Source of the DNA: Pseudomonas fluorescens
GTDB taxonomy: Bacteria; Pseudomonadota; Gammaproteobacteria; Pseudomonadales; Pseudomonadaceae
Direction: 5' to 3'
NCBI RefSeq assembly: GCF_902497995.1
Contig: NZ_CABVII010000020.1
Location: forward strand, 1 to 64,000
DNA length: 64,000 nucleotides
In this document: positions 23,367-36,984 of the stretch, in pieces
Layout: every line of letters begins with the position of its first letter
Position numbering within the stretch: the stretch's first letter is position 1
Translations under genes and position numbers: made by a program
Notes under the pieces: generated by a model
Database searches by the model: none
Told to the model about the DNA's origin: nothing
What the model saw: only the letters and a program-made list of their open reading frames with translations

Positions 23367-25040
23367 TTAAATCTTCGCGGTAACGACCATCTTTTTCGCG
23401 TGAGCCAAGGACTCCTGGGTGAGGTCGATGCCGCCCAGCATCCGCGCCACTTCTTCGACACGAGCATTCATGCTCAATTTCGAAACGGCAGTGCGAGTGG
23501 CGTCTTCGCCGCGCACCTTGTGCACGAATAGATGCTGATGACCCTGTGCCGCCACTTGTGGCAAGTGAGTGACCGTCAGAACCTGCCCACGCTCCCCCAG
23601 TCGCCGCAGCAACTGGCCGACAATCTCGGCGGTTGGGCCGCCGATGCCCACGTCCACTTCGTCGAATACCAGCGTCGGGACCCGAGAGGTTTGCGCGGTG
23701 ATCACCTGAATCGCCAGGCTGATCCGTGACAGCTCACCGCCGGAGGCCACTTTTGCCAGGGCTTTGAGCGGTTGCCCGGGGTTGGCGCTCACCAGCAGTT
23801 CGACCTGCTCGAGACCATTGGGCAGCAATTCATCGCTGCTGTTGGGGCGCAGTTCGATGGTGAAGCGACCACCCGGCATGCCCAGTCGCTGGATTTCCTG
23901 CTCCACGGCGACTGCCAGGCTGTTTGAGGCTTGATGGCGCAGGTCGCTCAGTTCCCGGGCTTTCTCCTGATAATGACGGGCGTAGGATGCCAGCTCATCG
24001 CTCAGCCGTTCGATGGATTCGTCGTTGGCATTCAGGTTTTCGATTTCATCCAGCAGTCGCTGTTGCATCTGCGCGACCTCGCTCGGTTGAATGCGATGTT
24101 TGCGGGCCATGGTGTAAATCGCGTCGAGACGTTCTTCCAGATACTGAAGGCGCGCCGGATCGGCATCGAAGTTATCGAGGAAGCGGTTCAGTTCGCCCAC
24201 GGCTTCCTCGACCTGGATCTGCGCACTGGTCAGCAGGTCGCTGGCTTCACCCAGGGCGCCGATCGAGTTGTTCACGCTCGACAGGCGGTTGAGGCTGGCG
24301 GTGAGCGCGTTCAGCACATTGCCGGAATCACTTTCGCTGCATTGTTCGACCACTTGCCGGCAGATGCCCAGCAGCGTTTCGGCGTTGGTCAGGTTTTTAT
24401 GCTCCTGTTCCAGATGCTCCAGCTCGTTTTCACCGAGGCCCAGGTTTTCCAGCTCTTCGAGTTGATAACTGAGCAGCTGGTGGCGGGCGCGCTGCTCGTC
24501 ACCGGAGTTGGACAGGCGATCCAGTTCCTGGCGGGTCTGGCGCCAGCGTTGGGCGGCCAGTTGCACCTGGCGGGCAAGGTCCGTCGCGCCGGCGTACTCG
24601 TCGAGCAGGCGGCGGTGGGTGTCGGTCTTGAGCAAGGATTGGTGTTCGTGCTGGCTGTGGATGTCGATCAGCAACTCGCCCAGGGCCTTGAGATCGCCGA
24701 GCGGGCAGGGCGTGCCGTTGATATAGCCGCGGGAACGCCCTTCGGCCGTGATCACCCGACGCAGGATGCATGGACCATCGCTCTCGAGGTCGCGTTCGGC
24801 CAGCCAGGCAATGGCTTGCGGAATGTCGGCCAGGTCAAAGGTGGCCAGGATATCAGCCTTGTCGGCACCGGGACGGACCACGCCACTGTCGGCGCGATCG
24901 CCCAGGGTCAGGCCCAGGGCGTCGAGCATGATCGACTTGCCGGCACCGGTTTCCCCTGTGATCACGCTCATCCCGCGATCGAGTTCGAGATCGAGATGTT
25001 CAACGATGGCGTAGTTGTGTACGGACAGGTGGACCAGCAT
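23367..25040 (-). CDS. recN: DNA repair ATPase RecN
   Basis: A 557-residue SMC-like ATPase of double-strand break repair. Walker A is GETGAGKS (about 29-36). A long coiled-coil centre is followed by the ABC signature ASGGELSRISLAIQ and Walker B PTLVFDEVDVGIGG. ATG at 25040 gives MLVHLSVHNYAIVEHLDLEL, the standard start. A LexA box lies 25 bases upstream, so it should belong to the SOS regulon as in other bacteria. Confidence 0.96.
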   Translation of the reverse strand: MLVHLSVHNYAIVEHLDLELDRGMSVITGETGAGKSIMLDALGLTLGDRADSGVVRPGADKADILATFDLADIPQAIAWLAERDLESDGPCILRRVITAEGRSRGYINGTPCPLGDLKALGELLIDIHSQHEHQSLLKTDTHRRLLDEYAGATDLARQVQLAAQRWRQTRQELDRLSNSGDEQRARHQLLSYQLEELENLGLGENELEHLEQEHKNLTNAETLLGICRQVVEQCSESDSGNVLNALTASLNRLSSVNNSIGALGEASDLLTSAQIQVEEAVGELNRFLDNFDADPARLQYLEERLDAIYTMARKHRIQPSEVAQMQQRLLDEIENLNANDESIERLSDELASYARHYQEKARELSDLRHQASNSLAVAVEQEIQRLGMPGGRFTIELRPNSSDELLPNGLEQVELLVSANPGQPLKALAKVASGGELSRISLAIQVITAQTSRVPTLVFDEVDVGIGGPTAEIVGQLLRRLGERGQVLTVTHLPQVAAQGHQHLFVHKVRGEDATRTAVSKLSMNARVEEVARMLGGIDLTQESLAHAKKMVVTAKI

Positions 25041-25064
25041 AAAGACCGCTCCCAGGCTTTAGGT

Positions 25065-25080
25065 CTGGTTATTTATACAG
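25065..25080 (-). promoter_or_regulatory. LexA (SOS) box of recN
   Basis: On the minus strand CTGTATAAATAACCAG fits the LexA consensus CTGT-N8-ACAG, with C in place of A at one position of the right half-site. It sits 25 bases before the recN start, over the expected promoter. Confidence 0.75.
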
Positions 25081-25200
25081 TGTTTTTATTCTGCCTGACA
25101 ATGCCCCTCCTTAGCTCTATTTGCTTGATCCGACGAAATCCTTAGTGCGCCGGGGAATGACAATGCAGCTGTTTTTTGTGGGGTTAATCAATCGGCGCCC

Positions 25201-25229
25201 CTTGAAGCCCGATTTTGCGGCCCCATATA
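25201..25229 (+). promoter_or_regulatory. RpoH (sigma32) promoter of grpE
   Basis: CTTGAAG, 13 bases, then CCCCATATA: nearly the full sigma32 consensus (CTTGAAA-N13-CCCCATNT). It lies about 50 bases before the grpE start. Confidence 0.88.
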
Positions 25230-25281
25230 CCGGGGCAGAAGCGCGAGTTGAGCTCGCGGACGATATTGAAAGGAGAAATCT

Positions 25282-25845
25282 ATGGCTGACGAACAGACAG
25301 TGGATACGCAAAACCTAGACGCCGAACAGGCTGCCCAGGAGGGTGATGAGCTGGCGGCTCGCGTACAAGTGCTCGAAGAGCAATTGGCTGGCGCCCATGA
25401 TCAGGCCTTGCGTGTAGCAGCTGATCTGCAGAACGTCCGCCGCCGCGCCGAACAGGATGTGGAAAAAGCCCACAAGTTTGCGCTGGAGAAATTCGCCAGT
25501 GACCTGCTGCCGATTATCGACAGCCTCGAGCGCGGCCTGGAGTTGTCCAACCCTGAGGACGAAAACATTCGGCCGATGCGCGAAGGGATCGAGCTGACCC
25601 TGAAAATGTTCCAGGACACCCTGAAGCGTTATCAGCTGGAAGTGATCGATCCTGAAGGCGAGCCCTTCAACGCATCGCAACATCAGGCAATGGCCATGCA
25701 GGAAAGCGCGGACGTCGAGCCAAACAGCGTGCTCAAGGTGTTCCAGAAGGGCTATCAGCTCAACGGTCGTCTGCTGCGCCCGGCCATGGTTGTGGTCAGC
25801 AAGGCCCCTGCGCCGGTTTCGCCTTCTATTGACGAGCAGGCTTGA
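25282..25845 (+). CDS. grpE: Nucleotide exchange factor GrpE
   Basis: 187-residue GrpE, which releases ADP from DnaK. An acidic N-terminal tail (LDAEQAAQEGDELAARVQVLEEQL) leads into the long dimerisation helix, then the conserved NVRRRAEQDVEKAHKFALEKFASDLLPIIDSLERGL and the C-terminal beta domain (VFQKGYQLNGRLLRPAMVVVSK). The ribosome binding site is AAGGAGAAATCT before ATG. It is the first heat-shock gene of the grpE-dnaK-dnaJ cluster. Confidence 0.97.
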   Translation: MADEQTVDTQNLDAEQAAQEGDELAARVQVLEEQLAGAHDQALRVAADLQNVRRRAEQDVEKAHKFALEKFASDLLPIIDSLERGLELSNPEDENIRPMREGIELTLKMFQDTLKRYQLEVIDPEGEPFNASQHQAMAMQESADVEPNSVLKVFQKGYQLNGRLLRPAMVVVSKAPAPVSPSIDEQA

Positions 25846-25869
25846 AATCAGCCGCAAGGCCCCCATTTA
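25841..25869 (+). promoter_or_regulatory. RpoH (sigma32) promoter of dnaK
   Basis: CTTGAAA, 13 bases, then CCCCATTTA: an excellent sigma32 match. The -35 element overlaps the grpE stop codon (GCTTGA). The dnaK start follows 78 bases after the -10 element. Confidence 0.88.
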
Positions 25870-25947
25870 GAAGTCAAGCGTTTAAGTGCTACCGCAGTTA
25901 GCCACCACTGCTGCGGCATCCAAATCAAAAGTTTCGGGAGAGTGAAC

Positions 25948-27864
<1,917 letters not shown>

Positions 27865-27918
27865 GTTGTTGGTCGCCCGGTTGACTGCCTTCAGGCGGTG
27901 ACTGGTAGGATGTCGCCG

Positions 27919-27938
27919 CGCGGGAGCTTGCTCCCGCG
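27919..27938. repeat. Palindrome in the dnaK-dnaJ gap
   Basis: CGCGGGAGC and GCTCCCGCG form a perfect 9-bp stem with a two-base loop, 55 bases after dnaK. It resembles a half REP unit. There is no T run. The whole dnaK-dnaJ gap is about 300 bases with no other visible feature; a separate dnaJ promoter could lie there but no sigma32 match is evident. Confidence 0.5.
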
Positions 27939-28162
27939 TTGGCGTGTCTGGAGTTAGCGAATTTTTACAGCATGCGACAACCGCTCGGGTGCTGAGGGTA
28001 TGGCCGGGAATGCTCCTGCTTTTCGAGCCGCAAGTACCGTATTGAATCAAAGACCAGGATCGTTGAATTGACGTGAGTTGGGTCCGGGCCTGTATTGGGG
28101 CTCAACGAGTTTGGCGAGGCTCAGGAGGGGTTTGCCGAACGTCCTTAAGAGTGCAAAGACTT

Positions 28163-29287
28163 ATGGCAAAGCGTGACTATTACGAAGTATTGGGTGTTGA
28201 GCGCGGTTCAAGCGAAGCGGACCTGAAAAAGGCCTACCGTCGCCTGGCGATGAAGCACCACCCGGACCGTAATCCCGATGACAAAGCGTCGGAAGAGATG
28301 TTCAAGGAGGCCAACGAGGCCTACGAAGTACTGTCCGATTCCAGCAAGCGCGCGGCGTACGACCAGTACGGCCATGCCGGTGTCGATCCGAGCATGGGCG
28401 GCGGCGGTGCCGGGTTTGGCGGCCAGAACTTCTCCGACATCTTCGGTGATGTCTTCAGTGACTTCTTCGGTGGCGGTCGCGGCGGTTCCCGTGGCGGCGC
28501 TCAGCGCGGCAGCGACCTGCGCTACACCCTGGAGCTGAACCTGGAAGAAGCGGTACGCGGTACTACCGTGAATATCCGCGTTCCGACACTGGTCAACTGC
28601 AAGCCGTGCGACGGTTCGGGGGCCAAGAAAGGCTCTGCGCCTGTCACATGTCCGACCTGTGGCGGTATTGGCCAGGTCCGCATGCAGCAGGGCTTCTTCT
28701 CGGTGCAGCAGGCTTGCCCGCGCTGCCATGGCCAGGGCAAGATCATTTCCGATCCGTGCGATTCCTGCCAGGGCGAAGGCCGTGTCGAAGAGTACAAGAC
28801 GCTCTCGGTGAAAGTGCCGGCCGGCGTCGATACCGGTGACCGCATTCGCCTGTCCGGCGAAGGCGAGGCGGGTGCGCAGGGTGGCCCGACCGGCGACCTC
28901 TACGTGGTGATCAATGTGCGCGAGCACGCCATCTTCCAGCGTGACGGCAAACACCTGTTCTGCGAAGTGCCGATCAGCTTTGTCGATGCGGCGCTGGGTG
29001 GCGAGCTGGAGATTCCGACCCTCGATGGTCGGGTCAAGCTGAAGATCCCCGAGGGCACCCAGACCGGCAAGCAGTTCCGTGTCCGCGGCAAAGGCGTCGC
29101 GCCAGTGCGTGGCGGCGGTGCCGGTGACCTGATGTGTCGCGTGGCGGTCGAAACCCCGGTCAACCTGGGGCGTCGCCAGCGCGAACTGCTGGAAGAATTC
29201 CGTCGCTCGCTGGCGGACGATAACAGTCATTCGCCGAAAACCACTGGTTGGTTCGAAGGCGTAAAGCGCTTCTTCGGCGATTTGTAA
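28163..29287 (+). CDS. dnaJ: Co-chaperone DnaJ (Hsp40)
   Basis: 374-residue class A Hsp40. The J domain (about 4-70) contains HHPDRNP, followed by a Gly/Phe-rich linker (FGGQNFSDIFGDVFSDFFGGG). The zinc-binding region has the four CxxCxGxG repeats (CKPCDGSG, CPTCGGIG, CPRCHGQG, CDSCQGEG). ATG at 28163 (MAKRDYYEVLG) is the family start; the longer upstream frame is not used. The ribosome binding site is weak. dapB follows 10 bases later. Confidence 0.97.
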   Translation: MAKRDYYEVLGVERGSSEADLKKAYRRLAMKHHPDRNPDDKASEEMFKEANEAYEVLSDSSKRAAYDQYGHAGVDPSMGGGGAGFGGQNFSDIFGDVFSDFFGGGRGGSRGGAQRGSDLRYTLELNLEEAVRGTTVNIRVPTLVNCKPCDGSGAKKGSAPVTCPTCGGIGQVRMQQGFFSVQQACPRCHGQGKIISDPCDSCQGEGRVEEYKTLSVKVPAGVDTGDRIRLSGEGEAGAQGGPTGDLYVVINVREHAIFQRDGKHLFCEVPISFVDAALGGELEIPTLDGRVKLKIPEGTQTGKQFRVRGKGVAPVRGGGAGDLMCRVAVETPVNLGRRQRELLEEFRRSLADDNSHSPKTTGWFEGVKRFFGDL

Positions 29288-29297
29288 GGAGACAGGC

Positions 29298-30101
29298 ATG
29301 CGACGTATTGCAGTGATGGGCGCCGCCGGGCGCATGGGCAAAACCCTGATCGAGGCGGTGCAGCACACGCCGGGTGCCGGTCTGACGGCGGCGGTGGATC
29401 GTCCGGACAGCACCCTGGTCGGTGCCGACGCCGGCGAGCTGGCGGCGCTCGGTCGGATCGGCGTGCCACTGTCCGGTGATCTGGATCGGGTGGTCGACGA
29501 GTTCGACGTGCTGATCGACTTCACGCACCCGACGGTGACCCTGAAGAACCTCGCGTTCTGTCGCAAGCACGGTAAGTCGATGATCATCGGCACCACTGGC
29601 TTCAGTGTTGAAGAGAAGCAATTGCTGGCCGAAGCGGGCAAGGATATTCCGATCGTCTTCGCGGCCAACTTCAGTGTCGGCGTCAACCTGTGCCTGAAGC
29701 TGCTCGACACCGCTGCCCGTGTGCTGGGTGATGACGTCGATATCGAAATCACCGAAGCCCACCATCGGCATAAAGTCGATGCGCCGTCGGGGACTGCCGT
29801 GCGCATGGGCGAAGTGATTGCCGATGCGTTGGGTCGCAACCTGAAGGACGTGGCGGTGTACGGTCGCGAAGGTCAGACCGGAGCCCGTGCTCGCGAAACC
29901 ATCGGCTTCGCCACGGTGCGTGCCGGTGACATCGTCGGTGATCACACCGTGCTGTTCGCCGCCGACGGTGAGCGAGTCGAGATCACGCACAAGGCTTCCA
30001 GTCGCATGACCTTCGCCAAGGGCGCGGTACGTGCGGCTTTGTGGCTGGACGGGCGTGGGCCAGGCCTTTACGACATGCAAGACGTGCTCGATCTGCGTTA
30101 A
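29298..30101 (+). CDS. dapB: 4-hydroxy-tetrahydrodipicolinate reductase
   Basis: 267-residue DapB, which reduces HTPA to tetrahydrodipicolinate in lysine and meso-diaminopimelate synthesis. The NAD(P) loop is MGAAGRMG (about 6-13), the catalytic region EITEAHHRHKVDAPSGTA. The ribosome binding site is AAGGAGACAGGC before ATG. It stands between the chaperone genes and carAB, the usual Pseudomonas order. Confidence 0.97.
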   Translation: MRRIAVMGAAGRMGKTLIEAVQHTPGAGLTAAVDRPDSTLVGADAGELAALGRIGVPLSGDLDRVVDEFDVLIDFTHPTVTLKNLAFCRKHGKSMIIGTTGFSVEEKQLLAEAGKDIPIVFAANFSVGVNLCLKLLDTAARVLGDDVDIEITEAHHRHKVDAPSGTAVRMGEVIADALGRNLKDVAVYGREGQTGARARETIGFATVRAGDIVGDHTVLFAADGERVEITHKASSRMTFAKGAVRAALWLDGRGPGLYDMQDVLDLR

Positions 30102-30211
30102 GATGCGCCCGAAATCGGGTTCAAGCCAAGTGTTTGGGCCCGGTTTTATCCCGCCAAGCGACATCCTGTCGCATTCTCCGGCCTTTAGGGCTCATTGGCG
30201 GTAGACCAAAA

Positions 30212-30364
30212 ATGCCTTTTTCTGTAAGCTACAGCTTTAGTGTGTCCACTAAAAGCGCGCAGAATTATTCGGTGAAAAAGCGGGGTGACGTGTCCATACG
30301 TCACTCCGCTTTTTTACAACCTGCGATCGCCCTTTCAGGCTTTATTTACGGGAGGTCTTCTTGA
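30212..30364 (+). CDS. Possible carA leader peptide ORF
   Basis: A 50-codon frame starting ATGCCTTTTTCTGTAAGC whose stop TGA overlaps the carA TTG start (TTGA). The product begins MPFSVSYSFSVSTKS and contains several Tyr, Ser and Arg residues. It spans the terminator-like hairpin ahead of carA, so its translation could affect termination. The ribosome binding site is poor, and the frame extends upstream of the ATG, so it may be fortuitous. Confidence 0.3.
   Translation: MPFSVSYSFSVSTKSAQNYSVKKRGDVSIRHSAFLQPAIALSGFIYGRSS
30275..30315 (+). terminator. Terminator/attenuator ahead of carA
   Basis: AAAAGCGGGGTGACGT pairs with ACGTCACTCCGCTTTT (16 pairs including one G-U) around the loop GTCCAT, then T continues to a run of six. 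It is a strong intrinsic terminator only 45 bases before the carA start and 175 bases after dapB. It may simply end the dapB transcript or act as an attenuator for carAB. Confidence 0.75.
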
Positions 30365-31497
30365 CTAAGCCAGCCATACTCGCCCTTGCTGATGGCAGCA
30401 TTTTTCGCGGCGAAGCCATTGGAGCCGACGGTCAAACCGTTGGTGAGGTGGTGTTCAACACCGCCATGACCGGCTATCAGGAAATCCTTACCGATCCTTC
30501 CTACGCCCAACAGATCGTTACCCTGACTTACCCGCACATCGGCAATACCGGCACCACGCCGGAAGACGCCGAGTCCGATCGCGTCTGGTCCGCTGGCCTG
30601 GTCATCCGTGACCTGCCGCTGGTTGCGAGCAACTGGCGTAACAAGCTGTCGCTGTCCGACTACCTGAAAGCCAACAATGTGGTGGCAATCGCCGGTATCG
30701 ACACCCGCCGCCTGACGCGCATCCTGCGTGAGAAAGGCGCGCAGAACGGCTGCATCATGGCCGGTGACAACATTTCCGAAGAAGCGGCCATTGCCGCAGC
30801 GCAAGGCTTCCCTGGCCTGAAAGGCATGGACCTGGCGAAAGTCGTCAGCACCAAAGAGCAATACGAATGGCGCTCGACTGTCTGGGATCTGAAAACCGAC
30901 AGCCACGCGACCATTGAAGCCTCCGAGCTGCCCTACCACGTGGTTGCCTACGACTACGGCGTCAAGCTGAACATCCTGCGCATGCTGGTCGCGCGCGGTT
31001 GCCGCGTGACCGTGGTGCCAGCGCAAACGCCAGCGGCTGACGCATTGGCGCTCAATCCCGATGGCGTGTTCCTGTCCAACGGCCCTGGCGATCCCGAGCC
31101 ATGCGACTACGCGATCCAGGCGATCAAGGACGTGCTGGAAACCGATATCCCGGTCTTCGGTATCTGCCTCGGTCACCAGCTGCTGGCCCTGGCCTCCGGC
31201 GCCAAGACCCTGAAAATGGGGCACGGCCACCACGGCGCCAACCACCCGGTCCAGGACCTGGACAGCGGTGTAGTGATGATCACCAGTCAGAACCACGGTT
31301 TTGCGGTAGACGAGGCCACCCTGCCAGGCAATGTCCGCGCGATCCACAAATCGCTGTTCGACGGCACCCTGCAAGGCATCGAGCTTACCGGCAAGAGCGC
31401 CTTCAGCTTCCAGGGTCACCCTGAAGCCAGCCCTGGCCCGAACGACGTAGCGCCATTGTTCGATCGCTTCATCAACGAAATGGCCAAGCGACGCTGA
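30361..31497 (+). CDS. carA: Carbamoyl-phosphate synthase small subunit
   Basis: 378-residue glutamine amidotransferase subunit, which supplies ammonia for carbamoyl phosphate used in arginine and pyrimidine synthesis. The class I GATase nucleophile is Cys269 in VFGICLGHQLL, with the His-Glu of FQGHPEASPGP completing the triad. The start codon is TTG, supported by GGGAGG 6 bases upstream and by the usual N-terminus TKPAILALADGSIF. carB follows after 117 bases without an intervening gene. Confidence 0.97.
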   Translation: MTKPAILALADGSIFRGEAIGADGQTVGEVVFNTAMTGYQEILTDPSYAQQIVTLTYPHIGNTGTTPEDAESDRVWSAGLVIRDLPLVASNWRNKLSLSDYLKANNVVAIAGIDTRRLTRILREKGAQNGCIMAGDNISEEAAIAAAQGFPGLKGMDLAKVVSTKEQYEWRSTVWDLKTDSHATIEASELPYHVVAYDYGVKLNILRMLVARGCRVTVVPAQTPAADALALNPDGVFLSNGPGDPEPCDYAIQAIKDVLETDIPVFGICLGHQLLALASGAKTLKMGHGHHGANHPVQDLDSGVVMITSQNHGFAVDEATLPGNVRAIHKSLFDGTLQGIELTGKSAFSFQGHPEASPGPNDVAPLFDRFINEMAKRR

Positions 31498-31614
31498 TCG
31501 CTCGCCTTGATGCGGCAAAGCTTGAGGGCGGTCCCGGCACCGGTGACCCCCTCGAGCCTTCACAGATTGAACAAGACGGCTTGCCGACTGACCTGCGGAT
31601 TTGAGTGACAACCC

Positions 31615-34832
<3,218 letters not shown>

Positions 34833-34836
<4 letters not shown>

Positions 34837-35309
34837 TCAAATACCCAATGACCGTCCAGGGCGCCAAAGCCCTGGAAGAAGAACACGCCCACCTGACCAA
34901 GGTCGTCCGTCCGAAGCTCAGCCAGGACATCGGTACGGCCCGCGAGTTGGGTGACTTGAAGGAAAACGCCGAATACCACGCTGCCCGTGAGCAGCAGGGC
35001 ATGGTCGAGGCGCGGATTCGTGACATCGAGGGCCGGATTCAGAACCAGGTCATCATCGATGTCACGTCCATTGCTCATACCGGCAAAGTGATTTTCGGCA
35101 CCACCGTTGAAATCGCCAATGTCGAGACTGATGAACGCGTCACTTACCACATCGTGGGTGAGGATGAGGCTGACTTCAAGCTCGGCAAGATTTCGGTGGG
35201 CTCGCCATTGGCCCGCGCCTTGATCGCCAAGGAAGAGGGTGATGTGGTTGCCGTCAAAACGCCTGGTGGCGTTATCGAGTATGAGATTGTCGAAGTTCGT
35301 CACATCTGA
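34833..35309 (+). CDS. greA: Transcription elongation factor GreA
   Basis: 158-residue GreA, which rescues backtracked RNA polymerase. The N-terminal coiled coil has LEEEHAHLTKVVRPKL, then ARELGDLKENAEYHAAREQQ with the acidic tip residues, and the C-terminal domain ends in GGVIEYEIVEV. ATG overlaps the carB stop. Linkage of greA to carB has been reported in P. aeruginosa. Confidence 0.97.
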
Positions 35310-35337
35310 AAGAAGGCGTCCGCTGCATGCGGGCGCC

Positions 35338-35742
35338 ATGCTTTGGCAGCTGACCCAGATGTTATGGGTGGGCGGCCTGTGGCTGTTGCATATCGGTCTG
35401 CTGCCGGTGCTGGGTCATATCGGCCTGGCGCCGCTGCTGATCGACGAAATTGTGGGCATGCTGAATACGCTGATGGTGGGATTCGCCGCAGCGTGTGTGA
35501 TTTTTCAGGCTTTGGTGCTGGTTCAGGCCAAGGGCCTTGCCAGTCTATGGCGCGATATTCGCGGGCAACTGCTGATGACGGCGCTGTATGCGTGTGCGAT
35601 GTACTTCGCGGTACGCTTCGGCTGGCCGGATGCGGGGCGCTGGCAGGTGTTCAGCTATCTTGTCCTGGGGTTTTCCGGGTTGGTGCTGGTATTGCAGCCG
35701 GTGCCGGGATGGAGTGGCAGGGTGCGCGAAGCACACCCTTGA
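35338..35742 (+). CDS. DUF4149 family membrane protein
   Basis: A 134-residue protein with four hydrophobic segments, starting MLWQLTQMLWVGGLWLLHIGLLPVL. This matches DUF4149, a small inner-membrane family of unknown function. ATG at 35338 is chosen because the upstream part of the frame lies in greA. It follows greA by 28 bases and is probably cotranscribed. Confidence 0.75.
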   Translation: MLWQLTQMLWVGGLWLLHIGLLPVLGHIGLAPLLIDEIVGMLNTLMVGFAAACVIFQALVLVQAKGLASLWRDIRGQLLMTALYACAMYFAVRFGWPDAGRWQVFSYLVLGFSGLVLVLQPVPGWSGRVREAHP

Positions 35743-35751
35743 CCCTTGTGA

Positions 35752-36060
35752 TCACTTGAAGCGATGAACGTTCGACAGCTGCTTGTTGACGCTGAAGTTC
35801 TTGCGGTAAATCAGTGCCATCTTGCCGATGACCTGAACCAGATCCGCTTTGCCGACCTTGCACAGTTCCGCAATGGACGCCAGGCGCGATTCGCGATCGA
35901 GGATGTTGAGCTTGATCTTGATCAGCTCGTGATCCGCCAAAGCGCGTTCAAGTTCGGCTAACACACCTTCAGTCAAACCGTTGTCAGCCACAATCAAAAC
36001 TGGTTTCAGATGGTGGCCAATGGATTTGTACTGTTTCTTCTGCTCTTGAGTGAGCGGCAT
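35752..36060 (-). CDS. yhbY: RNA-binding protein YhbY (CRM domain)
   Basis: 102-residue CRM-domain protein: LTQEQKKQYKSIGHHLKPVLIVADNGLTEGVLAELERALADHELIKIKL, then the GxxG-containing VQVIGKMALIYRKN. Such proteins associate with pre-50S ribosomal particles. It is convergent with the DUF4149 gene and divergent from rlmE, the conserved arrangement. Confidence 0.94.
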   Translation of the reverse strand: MPLTQEQKKQYKSIGHHLKPVLIVADNGLTEGVLAELERALADHELIKIKLNILDRESRLASIAELCKVGKADLVQVIGKMALIYRKNFSVNKQLSNVHRFK

Positions 36061-36161
36061 AATCTGACCCTTTAGTCTGGATTCTGTAAAATGGCGGCCA
36101 TTTTACCCGAGGGTTCGTGGATCCGCCCAATTAATCACGACCCTTATCATCGAGGTGCCCA

Positions 36162-36791
36162 ATGGCGCGTTCCAAGACAAGCCTTGGTTGGCTGAAAAGA
36201 CATGTCAATGATCCCTATGTGAAGCAGGCGCAGAAGGATGGTTACCGCTCGCGTGCGAGTTACAAGCTTCTGGAGGTCCAGGAGAAATACAAGCTGATCC
36301 GTCCGGGTATGAGCGTTGTCGACCTGGGTGCGGCGCCCGGCGGCTGGTCGCAGGTCACTAGTCGGCTGATCGGTGGTCAGGGGCGTCTGATCGCCTCGGA
36401 CATCCTGGAAATGGACAGCATTCCGGACGTGACTTTCATCCAGGGTGACTTCACCCAGGACGAAGTGCTCGCTCAGATCCTTGAAGCCGTGGGTAATTCG
36501 CAGGTGGACCTTGTGATTTCCGATATGGCCCCCAATATGAGTGGTACGCCTGAGGTGGACATGCCAAAAGCCATGTTTCTATGTGAGCTGGCTCTTGATC
36601 TGGCGGCTCGGATACTCAAGCCGGGTGGTAATTTCGTGATCAAGGTGTTTCAGGGCGAAGGGTTTGATGCTTACGTGAAGGACGCTCGTCAGAAATTCGA
36701 CAAGGTCCAGATGATCAAGCCGGACTCTTCCCGTGGCAGTTCCCGCGAGCAATACATGCTGGCTTGGGGCTACCGCGGCCGTAGTGAGTAA
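36162..36791 (+). CDS. rlmE: 23S rRNA 2'-O-ribose U2552 methyltransferase RlmE (FtsJ)
   Basis: 209-residue SAM-dependent methyltransferase. The cofactor loop is VVDLGAAPGGWSQV; the K-D-K-E catalytic set is supported by VISDMAPNMSG (Asp) and NFVIKVFQGEG (Lys). The N-terminus LKRHVNDPYVKQAQKDGYRSRASYKL is typical. It precedes ftsH as in most gammaproteobacteria. Confidence 0.97.
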   Translation: MARSKTSLGWLKRHVNDPYVKQAQKDGYRSRASYKLLEVQEKYKLIRPGMSVVDLGAAPGGWSQVTSRLIGGQGRLIASDILEMDSIPDVTFIQGDFTQDEVLAQILEAVGNSQVDLVISDMAPNMSGTPEVDMPKAMFLCELALDLAARILKPGGNFVIKVFQGEGFDAYVKDARQKFDKVQMIKPDSSRGSSREQYMLAWGYRGRSE

Positions 36792-36984
36792 ATCGAGGTT
36801 TTTTTGCGGGTCGATAGGATTTTCGTATTTCGCCCCGTGAGCATTAGCGAATATTGTGTAGAAAGTGCTTCACAAAGGGTTACAGACGGCGCCTGCCAGA
36901 GTCGTAGGTAATGTAGTAAGTTAGGCCGGTGAATATCATGCGAAGCGCGCGCCACCAGCGGCGCTTGCTTCAGAGGGTAGTTAA

